Shown: in pieces, positions 54,158-63,355 of the stretch | Layout: the number at the start of each line of letters is the position of its first letter | How positions within the stretch are numbered: the first letter of the stretch is position 1 | Source: an uncultured bacterium | Lineage (GTDB): Bacteria > Cyanobacteriota > Vampirovibrionia > Gastranaerophilales > Gastranaerophilaceae | NCBI GenBank assembly: GCA_902777855.1 | Contig: CACYVN010000002.1 | Location: 1-64,000 of the forward strand | DNA length: 64,000 bases | Direction: 5' to 3' | Translations under genes and position numbers: made by a program | Notes under the pieces: generated by a model | The model's input: only the letters and a program-made list of their open reading frames with translations | Database searches by the model: none | What the model was told of the DNA's origin: nothing

Positions 54158-54889
54158 ATGACTGAAAGAAAAATTGCTTTAATTACAGGCGGTTCAAGAG
54201 GAATCGGGTTTAGCTGTGCAAAAGAACTTGCTCATGCAGGATGCGACATCATTATTAATGACATTTGTGACGCTGCAACTGCTCAGCCTGCCATTGACGA
54301 AATCAAAGCTATCGGCGTTAATGCGTGGTTCTATCAGTTTGACGTATCAAACGATGAACAGGTAAAAGCAGCTGTTGACAAAATGATTGAAGAACACGGA
54401 CACATCGACATTTTGTTAAACAACGCAGGTATCACAAAAGACGGTTTGTTCTTGCGAATGGATGCCGAACAATGGGAAAGAGTTATTAAAATTAACCTTG
54501 GCAGTGCATACTATGTAACCCATGCCGTAATCAAATATATGATGAAAGCAAGACAAGGTTCAATTATCAACATGTCATCAATCGTCGGTGTTCACGGTAA
54601 CGCAGGTCAGGCAAACTATTCTGCTTCCAAAGCAGGTTTAATCGGTTTGACCAAAACTCTTGCAAAAGAATTTGGTTCACGCAATATCAGAGTAAATGCG
54701 GTTTGTCCGGGATTTATTCAGACTGCAATGACTGCAAACCTTGGTAACATCGAAGAATACGCTGCAGCAATTCCGATGAAAAGATTCGGCACACCTGAAG
54801 ATATTGCAAAAGTTGTTAAATTCCTGGCACTTGATACCGATTATGTAACAGGTCAGGCTATCGAAGTTGCCGGCGGACTGATGCTATAA
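54158..54889 (+). CDS. fabG: 3-oxoacyl-ACP reductase FabG (SDR family)
   Basis: A 243-aa short-chain dehydrogenase that reduces 3-ketoacyl-ACP with NADPH. N-terminal TGGSRGIGFSCAKEL, NNAGITKD, the Ser-Tyr-Lys triad in MSSIVGV and YSASKAG, and PGFIQTAMT match FabG; acetoacetyl-CoA reductase is a close alternative. SD AAGGAG. Not next to fabF/acpP, which lie 4 kb away on the other strand. Confidence 0.92.
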   Translation: MTERKIALITGGSRGIGFSCAKELAHAGCDIIINDICDAATAQPAIDEIKAIGVNAWFYQFDVSNDEQVKAAVDKMIEEHGHIDILLNNAGITKDGLFLRMDAEQWERVIKINLGSAYYVTHAVIKYMMKARQGSIINMSSIVGVHGNAGQANYSASKAGLIGLTKTLAKEFGSRNIRVNAVCPGFIQTAMTANLGNIEEYAAAIPMKRFGTPEDIAKVVKFLALDTDYVTGQAIEVAGGLML

Positions 54890-55014
54890 TTCAATCTCTC
54901 CAAAGAAGAGAAAAGAATTTCAATGCGAAACATTATTGAGCATTAAAAATTCAAGTAAAAATGAGGCTTTTGTCATTCTGATTTTTTTCAGAATCTTAAA
55001 AGCCTCATTTTATT

Positions 55015-55036
55015 GGTAGACTAAAGTCTACCCTAC
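55015..55036 (-). repeat. GTAG-headed REP-like palindrome
   Basis: Minus strand GTAGGG-TAGACT-TT-AGTCTACC, identical core to 29573-29594. Confidence 0.78.
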
Positions 55037-55052
55037 ATTTCTATATTTACAT

Positions 55053-55074
55053 GTCAGGCTAAAGCCTGACCTAC
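55053..55074 (-). repeat. GTAG-headed REP-like palindrome, tandem copy
   Basis: Minus strand GTAG-GTCAGGCT-TT-AGCCTGAC. Same orientation as the previous copy, 16 bp apart, with a different stem but the same GTAG head and TT centre. Confidence 0.78.
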
Positions 55075-55228
55075 ACTCTATAAAAATAACCACCGGAGCA
55101 ACCCCGATGGCTATCTACTAATATTATAACTTATCTATTTTAAAATTTCAATTCATGAATATTGTATTCTCTTTATTGAGAAATCTTTAATTTTTGCGTA
55201 AAATGTCAATAAATAAAGGAAGTATTTT

Positions 55229-56536
55229 ATGAAAAAGTTTAGTGTTTTATTATTTGTTAGTGTTTTAGCGGTTTTGGCAACAGTGCAAAGCCCTTCGCAT
55301 GCGATAATTATTACAGCAGACAGTGTGCAGAATACAAGAATGAAAACGGTTAATGCATCCATGCCTTATGCCAATTATCTCAAATTTTACACTATTGAAG
55401 ACGGCAAAGTACAAATTCATTTTAACCGAATGAACGAAGAAAATGAGAAAAATTTTGTCCGTAATCTTTCTAAAGAAGAAAAACAGGATTATAAATACAC
55501 CAAAAAAATCCAACAACTCATGGACAGAGGAGCATGGGGTGAAGTTTTATACAAATATCCAGATTTTTATCCCGCATTAGTGCAATATTATAACAATTGT
55601 ATAGAAAAAAATCTTTACGAAGAAGCCTTGCGTACAATGGATAAAATCCGCATGGCTGACAGAAATTATCAAATATTTTCGAAAAATACAATAAACAACG
55701 AACTCGGTTCACTTTATATGAAAAATAAAGAGTACCAAAAAGCACTTGATGTTTTCAGACTTTACGAAACCACCGGAAATACAAAAATTTATTCTTCAAT
55801 AGCGCAATGCTATTACGGTTTGGGAGATTACCAAAATGCGCTTAACTATTTAGCAAAAATCAGAAACAAAACTTATGAAGATAACGAACTTCTTTATACA
55901 ATTTATTCAGAGAAAAATGATATTGTTAATGCTCACAAAACGGCGATTGCACTCAATAACCAAAAATACAATTTTGAAAACCTTATGCGTATTCAAAAAA
56001 CATCTCAAAACGACACAGATCGCCTCAAATACGCTTATCAGGCACGCAATACGACCATGAATGATGCGGACATTGCAATGGTCAACAAAATTATTGCCGA
56101 TTTGGAGCAGAAAAAACTTGATAAGCAACTTTCAAAGCTTAAAATCTTTGTAAAAGCACCGAATTGGGAATATTTCCGAAACCAGCTGCCTGATAATATC
56201 ACATCAGCAGAACTCTGCCAAAAACAGGATGAATTTTTCCGTACCGCTAATCAATATCTTGTAAGATACGACGGTCAACAACTTACAAACGCCTTTTACT
56301 CGCTTAATCAGGACTATATGAACTATGTTCTTGCAAAAAAAGAACTGTATTACAAAGAAAAACAGGCTGAAGCTGAACAAGCAATGCTTGAAATGCAGGC
56401 ACAACAACAATATATTAATGAACAATTACTCCAGCAACAAAGGATGCAGAATTATATCAGAATGCAAAGGATTCAAAATCTCGGGAATCACGCATATTAT
56501 TCAAATCCCGTAATAATGTATGATCCGTTTTGGTAA
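55229..56536 (+). CDS. Secreted TPR protein (435 aa)
   Basis: Signal peptide MKKFSVLLFVSVLAVLATVQ with cut near PSHA. Residues ~150-290 contain TPR-like units (LGSLYMKNKEYQKALDVFRL; SIAQCYYGLGDYQNALNYLA). The C-terminal 90 residues are Gln/Met-rich coiled coil. AAGGAAG SD. Probably periplasmic scaffold; resembles the giant protein at 18556 in layout (signal, TPR, Gln/Lys-rich helix) but shorter. Function unknown. Confidence 0.8.
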   Translation: MKKFSVLLFVSVLAVLATVQSPSHAIIITADSVQNTRMKTVNASMPYANYLKFYTIEDGKVQIHFNRMNEENEKNFVRNLSKEEKQDYKYTKKIQQLMDRGAWGEVLYKYPDFYPALVQYYNNCIEKNLYEEALRTMDKIRMADRNYQIFSKNTINNELGSLYMKNKEYQKALDVFRLYETTGNTKIYSSIAQCYYGLGDYQNALNYLAKIRNKTYEDNELLYTIYSEKNDIVNAHKTAIALNNQKYNFENLMRIQKTSQNDTDRLKYAYQARNTTMNDADIAMVNKIIADLEQKKLDKQLSKLKIFVKAPNWEYFRNQLPDNITSAELCQKQDEFFRTANQYLVRYDGQQLTNAFYSLNQDYMNYVLAKKELYYKEKQAEAEQAMLEMQAQQQYINEQLLQQQRMQNYIRMQRIQNLGNHAYYSNPVIMYDPFW

Positions 56537-56629
56537 AAAGCGATATTAACAAATCTTAAAACATGGGTTGGAAAAGACTTAAACATGTTTTATACTATAT
56601 GTGTAGTAACAAGTTTGGAAAGCAGCAGG

Positions 56630-56670
56630 GCAAGTATAAGGAAATTGTGTTAATTTCCATCTGTTTGCAG
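56630..56670 (+). other. Possible structured leader upstream of GGDEF/HD-GYP gene
   Basis: GGAAATT-GTGTT-AATTTCC (56640-56658) is a clear stem-loop, flanked by GCAGCAG and CTGTTTGC that may pair around it. TATAAT at 56681-56686 lies downstream, so it may instead be upstream of the main promoter. CAGGGCAA in the flank recalls the c-di-GMP-I riboswitch core, but the rest of that consensus is absent. Confidence 0.3.
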
Positions 56671-56787
56671 TATTTCATTGTATAATGTTATAGGGTAAAA
56701 TTTATTTAAGTTATGTAAACAATTTCCGAAAATTTGTCAAAAAAAATTTGTTACGAAACTTTAGGAAAAAAAACAGGTAGTTAAATT

Positions 56788-58764
56788 TTGGAACAGACAG
56801 ATAAAAAAATAGAAGAAAATAAGACTGAGCATAAGTCTTTGAGTTCTAATCCTATTGAAAATATAGTAAACAGGATTGAAGATTCTTTGCCAAATCCTTC
56901 TGCAAACAGGAGTAATCCTTACAGTGCAGAAGTATTGACCCCTGTTCAAAAACCAAAACCTGATAAGAAAAATCCGTTTGGAGAGAATCAAAGTTTCAGT
57001 AGTATCGTTGAAACAATAAATAATTTTAATATCGGCAAGGCAAAATCACATCCGTTTGTACCCTATCCGCAGGAACAAAATCCGACTCCTGTGGCAATTA
57101 ACTATGCAGATATTATGAAAAGCATTTCTGATGCATTTACCCATAATTCAAGCTTAATTAACCTGTTTTCACGCTTAAATGATATTTTTGTAAAAAAACA
57201 AAAATGGAATTTTATAGGATTCGGGCTTTTACACGAAAAATCAAAATGTCTTAATATAAGATTATATTCAAAAGCCGGAAATTCATACAGTTCAAAAGTA
57301 TTTTTATCAGATGAAACAAATCCTATTGTTCAGTGTTTTAATTCACGCACAATAATTGATAAAGATAATATTGAGTACATTAATATTCCTTATTTGAATA
57401 ACACCGGTTCTGTTATTTTACCTATGATGTCTGTTGATAAATGTATCGGTGTTATGCTCATCGGTAAATGCATTTCAAGGCTAAATATAAATGTTTCAAC
57501 ATTCCTTGCAAATTATATGGGCATGTATATTCACAATATTCAGTTATTGGAACAAACAAATAAATTTGCGAACACTGATACTTTGACATCTCTTTACACT
57601 CACAGAGGTTTTCAGGAAGTTCTTGCAAAAGAAATTGCAAAAGCGAAAGATAATAATACTCCTGTTTCAGTCATTATGTTTGATGTTAACAATATTACCA
57701 AAATTAACAGAGAACTCGGGCATGCCAAAGGTGATGAAGTTATTAAAATTATTGCCGATAAAGTTAAACAAAATATCAAAAATACTGACAGCGCAGGTCG
57801 TTACGGTGGAGATGAAATTGCCGTTATTATGCCTGAAACAGACACCAAAAACGCAAAATATATGGCAGAATATATCACTTACTGCTTATCATGCTGTTTT
57901 GTAGACGATGTCGGACCTGTTAAGGTTTCTGTCGGAGTTGCAACATATCCTGATTGTGCACAGGATCAGGAAAAACTTTTGCTTCTCGCCGAACAGGCTA
58001 CGTATATTTCGCAGGCAAAAGGTTACAAAGAAGGCATGTCTGCAATTATCAGTACCGAAGATTTTAACTTCTGGGATGATGTTGCCGTTAACTCATTTAC
58101 CGAAATTCTTGCAAAACGTCATTTTGAAAACGGTATAAATTTTGAAGATGAACTTGTCAAAAAGATTAATAACGTTGAAATATTGAACCATAACAACCTT
58201 ATGGAAATGGTTACCTCACTTGCCGGCGCTATTGACGCAAAAGACCCTTATACAAAAGGTCATTCACAAAGTGTTTCAAGATACTCGGAAGCTCTTGCAA
58301 GAGCAGTTAATTTGCCTGAGGCTGAGGTTGAAAGAATTAAAATCGGCGCTATGCTCCATGATATAGGAAAAATCGGCATTCCGGAAAATGTACTTAAAAA
58401 ACCGGGTAAATTAACCGATGAAGAATGGGAAATTATGAAACAACACCCGTCAATTGGTGCAGAAAAAGTTCTTGCGCCAAATGAAGCATTAAGAGAATTT
58501 ATCCCGATAGTTAAACATCACCATGAGAGACTTGACGGAAGCGGTTATCCTGACAATCTTCAGGGTGAAAATATTCCGCTTGAAGCCCGTATTGTATCGG
58601 TTGCGGATGCTTATCACGCATTAGTCAGCGACAGACCTTACAGAAAAGGCATGCCGATAGAAAAAGCGTGTGCAATCTTACAGGAAGGTGCAGGAACACA
58701 GTGGGACAGTGATTTGGTCAGAGCATTTATTGCCATAGCACCCTCATTAACTACTAAAGTTTAA
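56788..58764 (+). CDS. GAF-GGDEF-HD-GYP c-di-GMP protein
   Basis: A 658-aa cytoplasmic protein that may both make and break cyclic di-GMP. N-terminal 100 residues disordered; GAF-like 110-260; GGDEF from about 265 with active GRYGGDEIAVIM and no RxxD inhibitory site; HD-GYP from about 480 with AMLHDIGKIGIPE and HHERLDGSGYP, both metal and GYP motifs intact. The second half alone could be a phosphodiesterase. Start codon is TTG (56788-56790) with CAGGTAG upstream. No adjacent effector. Terminator follows. Confidence 0.9.
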   Translation: MEQTDKKIEENKTEHKSLSSNPIENIVNRIEDSLPNPSANRSNPYSAEVLTPVQKPKPDKKNPFGENQSFSSIVETINNFNIGKAKSHPFVPYPQEQNPTPVAINYADIMKSISDAFTHNSSLINLFSRLNDIFVKKQKWNFIGFGLLHEKSKCLNIRLYSKAGNSYSSKVFLSDETNPIVQCFNSRTIIDKDNIEYINIPYLNNTGSVILPMMSVDKCIGVMLIGKCISRLNINVSTFLANYMGMYIHNIQLLEQTNKFANTDTLTSLYTHRGFQEVLAKEIAKAKDNNTPVSVIMFDVNNITKINRELGHAKGDEVIKIIADKVKQNIKNTDSAGRYGGDEIAVIMPETDTKNAKYMAEYITYCLSCCFVDDVGPVKVSVGVATYPDCAQDQEKLLLLAEQATYISQAKGYKEGMSAIISTEDFNFWDDVAVNSFTEILAKRHFENGINFEDELVKKINNVEILNHNNLMEMVTSLAGAIDAKDPYTKGHSQSVSRYSEALARAVNLPEAEVERIKIGAMLHDIGKIGIPENVLKKPGKLTDEEWEIMKQHPSIGAEKVLAPNEALREFIPIVKHHHERLDGSGYPDNLQGENIPLEARIVSVADAYHALVSDRPYRKGMPIEKACAILQEGAGTQWDSDLVRAFIAIAPSLTTKV

Positions 58765-58767
58765 AAC

Positions 58768-58797
58768 AAAAAGCCCTGCATTATTGCAAGGCTTTTT
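58768..58797. terminator. Bidirectional terminator
   Basis: AAAAAGCCCTGCA / TGCAAGGCTTTTT with one mismatch, between the GGDEF gene and convergent fabF. Confidence 0.85.
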
Positions 58798-58818
58798 AAA
58801 TTTGGAATAATTATTAAA

Positions 58819-60081
58819 CTATACTTCCTTAAAGATTAAAGAAGCGTTTTGTCCCCCAAATCCAAAAGAGTTTGAAAGTGCCGTATGAATTTCTGCCTTA
58901 ACGGCTTTATTCGGCACATAATTTAAGTCCGCTACTTCAGGGTCTTGGTCTTTAAGATTGATAGTAGGAGGAACTATATTATCATTTATTGTCTTAACGC
59001 ATGCTATCGCTTCAACCGCACCGGTTGCACCAAGCATGTGTCCGTGCATACTCTTTGTTGAAGATACATAAAGATTCGGGTTTTGTTTTCTGTCACCAAA
59101 TAATTTTGCAACGGCATGTGATTCTGCCTTATCACCCAAACCTGTACTTGTACCATGTGTATTTACATACTGAATTTGTTCAGGTTTTAAATCTGCATCT
59201 TTTAGTGCAAATTCCATAGCCTTAATAGCACCTTTGCCTTCAGGGTCCGGAGCAACAACATCATAAGCATCTGCCGTCTGACCATAGCCTGCAATTTCAG
59301 CGTAAATATGTGCGCCTCTTGCTTTTGCGTGTTCGTATTCTTCCAATACCAAAACACCTGCGCCTTCGCCCATTACAAAACCATCTCTGCCTATGTCGTA
59401 AGGTCTTGATGCAGTTGCAGGGTCATCATTGCGTCTTGACAAAGTTCTTGCTGCTGAAAATGCACCTACAGCAACATCACAAATTGTTGCTTCACAACCG
59501 CCTGCAACAACTATATCAGCATCACCGTACTGAATTGAACGGAACGCATCACCAACAGAGTGAGTACCTGTTGCACAAGCAGATACAACAACTTTGTTTA
59601 AACCTTTGTAGCCGTATTTCATTGAAATTTTACCTGACGGCATATTTACAATCATCATAGGAATTGTAAACGGTGAACATTTGTTTGGTCCTTTTTCCAA
59701 AATTCTGATATGGTTATCTTCAAATGTTCTGAACCCGCCGGCTGCTGAACTGACAATTACACCAACTCTGTACGGATCTATTCCAAGATTTTCAATATCT
59801 TCAATTTTTGCATCTTTGATTGCTTCATCAGCCGCAACCATTGCAAACTGAACAAATCTGTCAGTTTTTTTAATTTCCTTCGGATCCATATAATCTTCAG
59901 GATTAAAATCTTTTTGTTTTACTTCCCCTGAAACATGAACAACATGCTTTGATATATCTATTGATTCGGATAAAGTTATTCCGCTTTTTCCTTCTTTCAA
60001 ACTATTCCAGAATTTATCAACACCAACGCCAAACGGGGTAACAGCACCTAATCCTGTAATAACTACTCTTCTTTTTGCCAT
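58819..60081 (-). CDS. fabF: 3-oxoacyl-ACP synthase II
   Basis: A 420-aa condensing enzyme that elongates acyl-ACP. Catalytic Cys in VVSACATGTHS, His residues in NTHGTSTGLGD and SMHGHMLGATG, and the C-terminal SNSFGFGGQNASL. Full length. AAGGAAA SD. acpP lies upstream on the same strand, separated by a repeat and a hairpin, so they may be only partly cotranscribed. Confidence 0.96.
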   Translation of the reverse strand: MAKRRVVITGLGAVTPFGVGVDKFWNSLKEGKSGITLSESIDISKHVVHVSGEVKQKDFNPEDYMDPKEIKKTDRFVQFAMVAADEAIKDAKIEDIENLGIDPYRVGVIVSSAAGGFRTFEDNHIRILEKGPNKCSPFTIPMMIVNMPSGKISMKYGYKGLNKVVVSACATGTHSVGDAFRSIQYGDADIVVAGGCEATICDVAVGAFSAARTLSRRNDDPATASRPYDIGRDGFVMGEGAGVLVLEEYEHAKARGAHIYAEIAGYGQTADAYDVVAPDPEGKGAIKAMEFALKDADLKPEQIQYVNTHGTSTGLGDKAESHAVAKLFGDRKQNPNLYVSSTKSMHGHMLGATGAVEAIACVKTINDNIVPPTINLKDQDPEVADLNYVPNKAVKAEIHTALSNSFGFGGQNASLIFKEV

Positions 60082-60122
60082 AATTTTTTCCTTATTTAAT
60101 AAAAGATTCTTCGCTTTATACT

Positions 60123-60168
60123 CGTCATTCAGAGGGCTTTTGCCCGAAGAATCTGCTCAGAATGACGT
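60123..60168. repeat. CGTCATTC...GAATGACG inverted-repeat element
   Basis: Between acpP and fabF. Arms CGTCATTC / GAATGACG with inner GGGCTTTTGCCC. It belongs to the TGTCATTG-type class by layout. Confidence 0.65.
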
Positions 60169-60179
60169 TTTAAAAACAA

Positions 60180-60213
60180 TATGGGAATGAAACAGCACTG
60201 TCCCACTCCCATA
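60180..60213 (-). terminator. Possible attenuating hairpin after acpP
   Basis: ATATGGGA... / ...TCCCATAT with inner ACAG / CTGT. On the minus strand followed by TTGTTTT. It would let acpP be made in excess of fabF. Confidence 0.5.
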
Positions 60214-60244
60214 TTTATAAAATTCAATTTTCAAAAACTCAATC

Positions 60245-60481
60245 TTAGTGAGACAATTTGCTGTCAATATAATTTACAGCATCTTGAACTGTTTGAATTT
60301 TTTCTGCGTCTTCATCTGGGATTTCGCATTTGAATTCTTCTTCCAAAGCCATAACTAATTCAACTGTGTCTAAAGAATCAGCACCCAAATCATCAGTAAA
60401 TTTTGCTTCAGGTGTAACTAATTTTTCGTCAACACTTAATTGATCTACTACAACTTTTTTAACTGTGTCTAATGTACTCAT
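60245..60481 (-). CDS. acpP: Acyl carrier protein
   Basis: A 78-aa acidic four-helix protein with the phosphopantetheine Ser in [19 protein letters not shown]. Carries growing acyl chains for FabF and FabG, and is the substrate carrier for the thioesterase at 24985. Start at 60481 with AGAGGAAAG; the frame upstream is non-coding extension. First gene before fabF. Confidence 0.97.
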   Translation of the reverse strand: MSTLDTVKKVVVDQLSVDEKLVTPEAKFTDDLGADSLDTVELVMALEEEFKCEIPDEDAEKIQTVQDAVNYIDSKLSH

Positions 60482-60666
60482 GTTTTTCTTTCCTCTTTTT
60501 TTGTAATAAAAATGTATTACTATTAATACTTCTCTTACATAATTATATTTCAACAAATTTTTTTTGCAAGAAATTTACAATATATATATCAATTTGTTAT
60601 AAAACTTTATAAAACAAAGCAAAAAAAGTTTTGTTTGGATATTATTAAATAAAAAAGGAACAACAC

Positions 60667-61566
60667 ATGCAAATCTCACCAATCAACAATAATAACCAAT
60701 CCTTCGGACATTCTTTCAGAGTCAGTATTTGTACAAGAGGAGATGACGGAATAGCAAATTTTATTAATCCGTCAGAGAACAGCAAACTTTACAAAAAACT
60801 TAACTCTAAAATCGTCAGTTGGCTCAATGAAGATTATTACAACAATCTGCGCCAACTCTACGGGATTCCCCGCAAAGTTGAAAAAACAAAACCAGAAACT
60901 CTCAAACACAAAGAGATGGCTGCAAAGTTAAGAGAAATTGATGATGATTATTCAAAATTTAATGTTGTCCGCTCGGTTTACCGCAAAAATAAACTCGGTT
61001 TAATCGCAACAGGTGCAGATGTTTCAATTATAGAAAACTTAAAAGGCACAAAACAATTAGGAATTGCAAAATCCGATGCAATATGGACACAAGGCGACAG
61101 CCACAATGAATATGTCAAAGCACTGTCTAAAGCCGTAAGAAATAATGTTATAGATTTTGTTGAACACGACAACGTTTTGTTACATTCTCCATGCAATAAA
61201 GAAATTATGTTAAAAGCAATATTTAAACCGCTCGGTAAAAAAAATGGGGTTGAACGCTTTGAACTTGATGATTTTGAGTTCCATGAAAACTACTCAAAAC
61301 GCACCCTTGCACCGGTTAATCCGAATTTTAACCGCTTTAAACAATCACAAGGCATGCTTGAAGAAATCAAAAAAACGGTTGAATATCATTTAAATTCAAT
61401 ATTGAAAAAAAGAGTACATTTTAATGATATAAAATCTGTTTTGTATCCGAAAATAGAGACCCCTCAGGCAGCGGAAACGTTACAAAAAATCGTCCAAAAA
61501 CCTGAGTCGAAATCAACTTTCAGACACAAAGAACCCAAACAACTGGAATTAAAGTTTGAAGATTAA
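60667..61566 (+). CDS. QSFG-motif protein (299 aa)
   Basis: N-terminus MQISPINNNNQSFGHSFRVS has QSFG at residues 11-14 after an Asn run. It is the largest member with this motif in the window. A mixed alpha/beta body (DVSIIENLKGTKQLGIAKSD; YVKALSKAVRNNVIDFVEHD) and a disordered Lys/Glu tail follow. No known domain recognised, no signal peptide. AAGGAAC SD. Function unknown. Confidence 0.78.
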   Translation: MQISPINNNNQSFGHSFRVSICTRGDDGIANFINPSENSKLYKKLNSKIVSWLNEDYYNNLRQLYGIPRKVEKTKPETLKHKEMAAKLREIDDDYSKFNVVRSVYRKNKLGLIATGADVSIIENLKGTKQLGIAKSDAIWTQGDSHNEYVKALSKAVRNNVIDFVEHDNVLLHSPCNKEIMLKAIFKPLGKKNGVERFELDDFEFHENYSKRTLAPVNPNFNRFKQSQGMLEEIKKTVEYHLNSILKKRVHFNDIKSVLYPKIETPQAAETLQKIVQKPESKSTFRHKEPKQLELKFED

Positions 61567-61569
61567 AAA

Positions 61570-61593
61570 GTAGGGTGCAAAATTGCACCCTAC
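61570..61593. repeat. Symmetric GTAG/CTAC palindrome doubling as terminator
   Basis: GTAGGGTGC-AAAATT-GCACCCTAC followed by TTTTTA. It ends the 299-aa gene. Confidence 0.75.
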
Positions 61594-61604
61594 TTTTTAT
61601 TTGT

Positions 61605-61626
61605 GCCTGGCAGATGCCTGACCTAC
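61605..61626 (-). repeat. GTAG-headed REP-like element, degenerate
   Basis: Minus strand GTAGGTCAGGCA-TC-TGCCAGGC. Confidence 0.6.
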
Positions 61627-61633
61627 ATTTATA

Positions 61634-63316
61634 TTAAACTGATGCTAAAGATTTTGCCTGTTCAAGCTGCAAAGTTACTGTGGTAATATCGCAAACAGAG
61701 CTTGGTCCGAAATACTGAATAGCGCCGGGGAACAGGTATCTGTCATTCATAGCCCAGTCTTCACGGTTGTTTTGCAATTGTGCAAATACTGGTCCGTTGA
61801 GTTCAACAAGTGCTTTTTTGATAACCGGTTTCATTGCACCATGGCGTTTTTCCATGTTCATCATCATTGTCAAAGGTACACCGCCTGCAATCCACTCTTG
61901 TGCAGGAGCAGTAAGGTTTTTAACAGATGACAAATAACCAGTCAAGCCATTTGAAATCAACGCATAAGCATTATAGCCCAGTGAATAGCAGTAATCAGCA
62001 TCAAAGTTTGATGGGAATGCACATCTGCCTTCATACCCAAAGAAATGTGATTGAGTAGAGAATTTACCAATATACAGACCCTCCGATTTCAGTTTTGCAA
62101 GTTTTGTTGAAAGCATTTCAATAAGTAATTTTTCAGTTTCGATTTTTGAAACCTGAACATTTCCATGCGGATCTCTGTCTGCAAGCAATTGTTCTTTAAT
62201 TATTGACGGCAGTGATTTATAAACCTCAGCATTTTCATCGTCAAGTCTGTGTTCAACAATCGCAAATTTGTCACGAATGGTTGTTGCATTAACAAAACTC
62301 TGATCTGACTCAAGTTCAGCCATAATATCGTTCAGATTAGCAATCATAGAACCCATTTCCGGTATAAATTCTATTAAACCTTCGGGGATAACCGCAATAC
62401 CGAAATTTTTGCCTGCGTTTGCACGTCTTACAATAATGTCTGACATATAGTCAATTATTGATGATAGTGACATTTTCTTTGCTTCAACTTCTTCACTGAT
62501 TAAAGTGATGTTCGGCTGAGTCTGAAGTGCTGCTTCGAGTGCAACGTGGGATGCACTTCTGCCCATAATTTTTATAAAGTGCCAGTATTTTTTAGCTGAA
62601 TTTGCATCTCTCTGGATGTTTCCGATTAATTCAGCGTAAGTTTTTGTTGCGGTATCAAACCCGAATGAAATTTCTATCTGGTCGTTTTTTAAATCACCGT
62701 CAATTGTTTTCGGGCATCCGATAACCTGAATACCTGTGTTATTTTTTACAAACCATTCAGCAAGAAGTGCCGCATTTGTGTTTGAATCGTCTCCGCCGAT
62801 AATTACAACTGCGCTGATGCCAAGTTTTTGACAAACTTTGTATGATTCTTGGAACTGGTCTTCTGTTTCTAATTTTGTTCTGCCTGAACCGATAATATCA
62901 AACCCGCCGGTATTTCTGTAAGCGTTGATAAATTCATCATCAAATTCAACATATTTTCCGTCAATAATACCACTTGGACCGCCTAAAAATCCGTATAATT
63001 TGCTTTGCGGATTTGCACTTTTAAGTGCATCATAAAGCCCTGCGATAACATTGTGCCCCCCGGGAGCCTGACCGCCTGAGAGAATTACACCTACATTTCT
63101 TGCCGGAGTTGTCTTTTTATCAGATGTTGATTTAAATGTAACAGTCGGTTTTCCGTAAGTATTAGGAAACAGGTTTTGTATATCCTGCTGATCTGCAACA
63201 GATTGAGTTGCAGAACCTTCTGTCATTTCTAATGAATTAATACCGTTTTTCAAACTTGCCGGAAGTTTCGGCTGGTATTTTAATCTTTCAATTTGTAATG
63301 GTGAAAGTTTTGTCAT
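61634..63316 (-). CDS. pfp: Pyrophosphate-dependent 6-phosphofructokinase
   Basis: A 560-aa PFK of the long, plant-beta-like clade. [14 protein letters not shown], the nucleotide/PPi site [11 protein letters not shown] (Asp in place of the Gly of ATP enzymes), [10 protein letters not shown] with the PPi-specific Lys, and [13 protein letters not shown] are present. Uses PPi to phosphorylate fructose 6-phosphate, saving ATP in fermenters and reversible. AAGGAAAA SD. Follows the MarR gene on the same strand by 39 nt. Confidence 0.93.
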   Translation of the reverse strand: MTKLSPLQIERLKYQPKLPASLKNGINSLEMTEGSATQSVADQQDIQNLFPNTYGKPTVTFKSTSDKKTTPARNVGVILSGGQAPGGHNVIAGLYDALKSANPQSKLYGFLGGPSGIIDGKYVEFDDEFINAYRNTGGFDIIGSGRTKLETEDQFQESYKVCQKLGISAVVIIGGDDSNTNAALLAEWFVKNNTGIQVIGCPKTIDGDLKNDQIEISFGFDTATKTYAELIGNIQRDANSAKKYWHFIKIMGRSASHVALEAALQTQPNITLISEEVEAKKMSLSSIIDYMSDIIVRRANAGKNFGIAVIPEGLIEFIPEMGSMIANLNDIMAELESDQSFVNATTIRDKFAIVEHRLDDENAEVYKSLPSIIKEQLLADRDPHGNVQVSKIETEKLLIEMLSTKLAKLKSEGLYIGKFSTQSHFFGYEGRCAFPSNFDADYCYSLGYNAYALISNGLTGYLSSVKNLTAPAQEWIAGGVPLTMMMNMEKRHGAMKPVIKKALVELNGPVFAQLQNNREDWAMNDRYLFPGAIQYFGPSSVCDITTVTLQLEQAKSLASV

Positions 63317-63355
63317 AATTTATTTTCCTTTCTTCTTATAATTTCATTGCATATT

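Larger units (their letters stand above)
54890..55228. other. Gap behind fabG: dispersed repeat, terminator and two REP elements
   Basis: 54893-54950 resembles the stretch at 27681 (CTCTCCAAAGAAGAGAAAAG). 54957-55013 is a long hairpin, AAATGAGGCTTTT / TTAAAAGCCTCATTT with inner ATTCTGA / TCAGAAT, likely the fabG terminator. Two GTAG-headed REPs follow. Confidence 0.7.

Noticed and set aside
56630-56670. c-di-GMP-I (GEMM) riboswitch
   Set aside because: Only CAGGGCAA matches; the GACGCAAAGC half and the tetraloop-receptor arrangement are absent.
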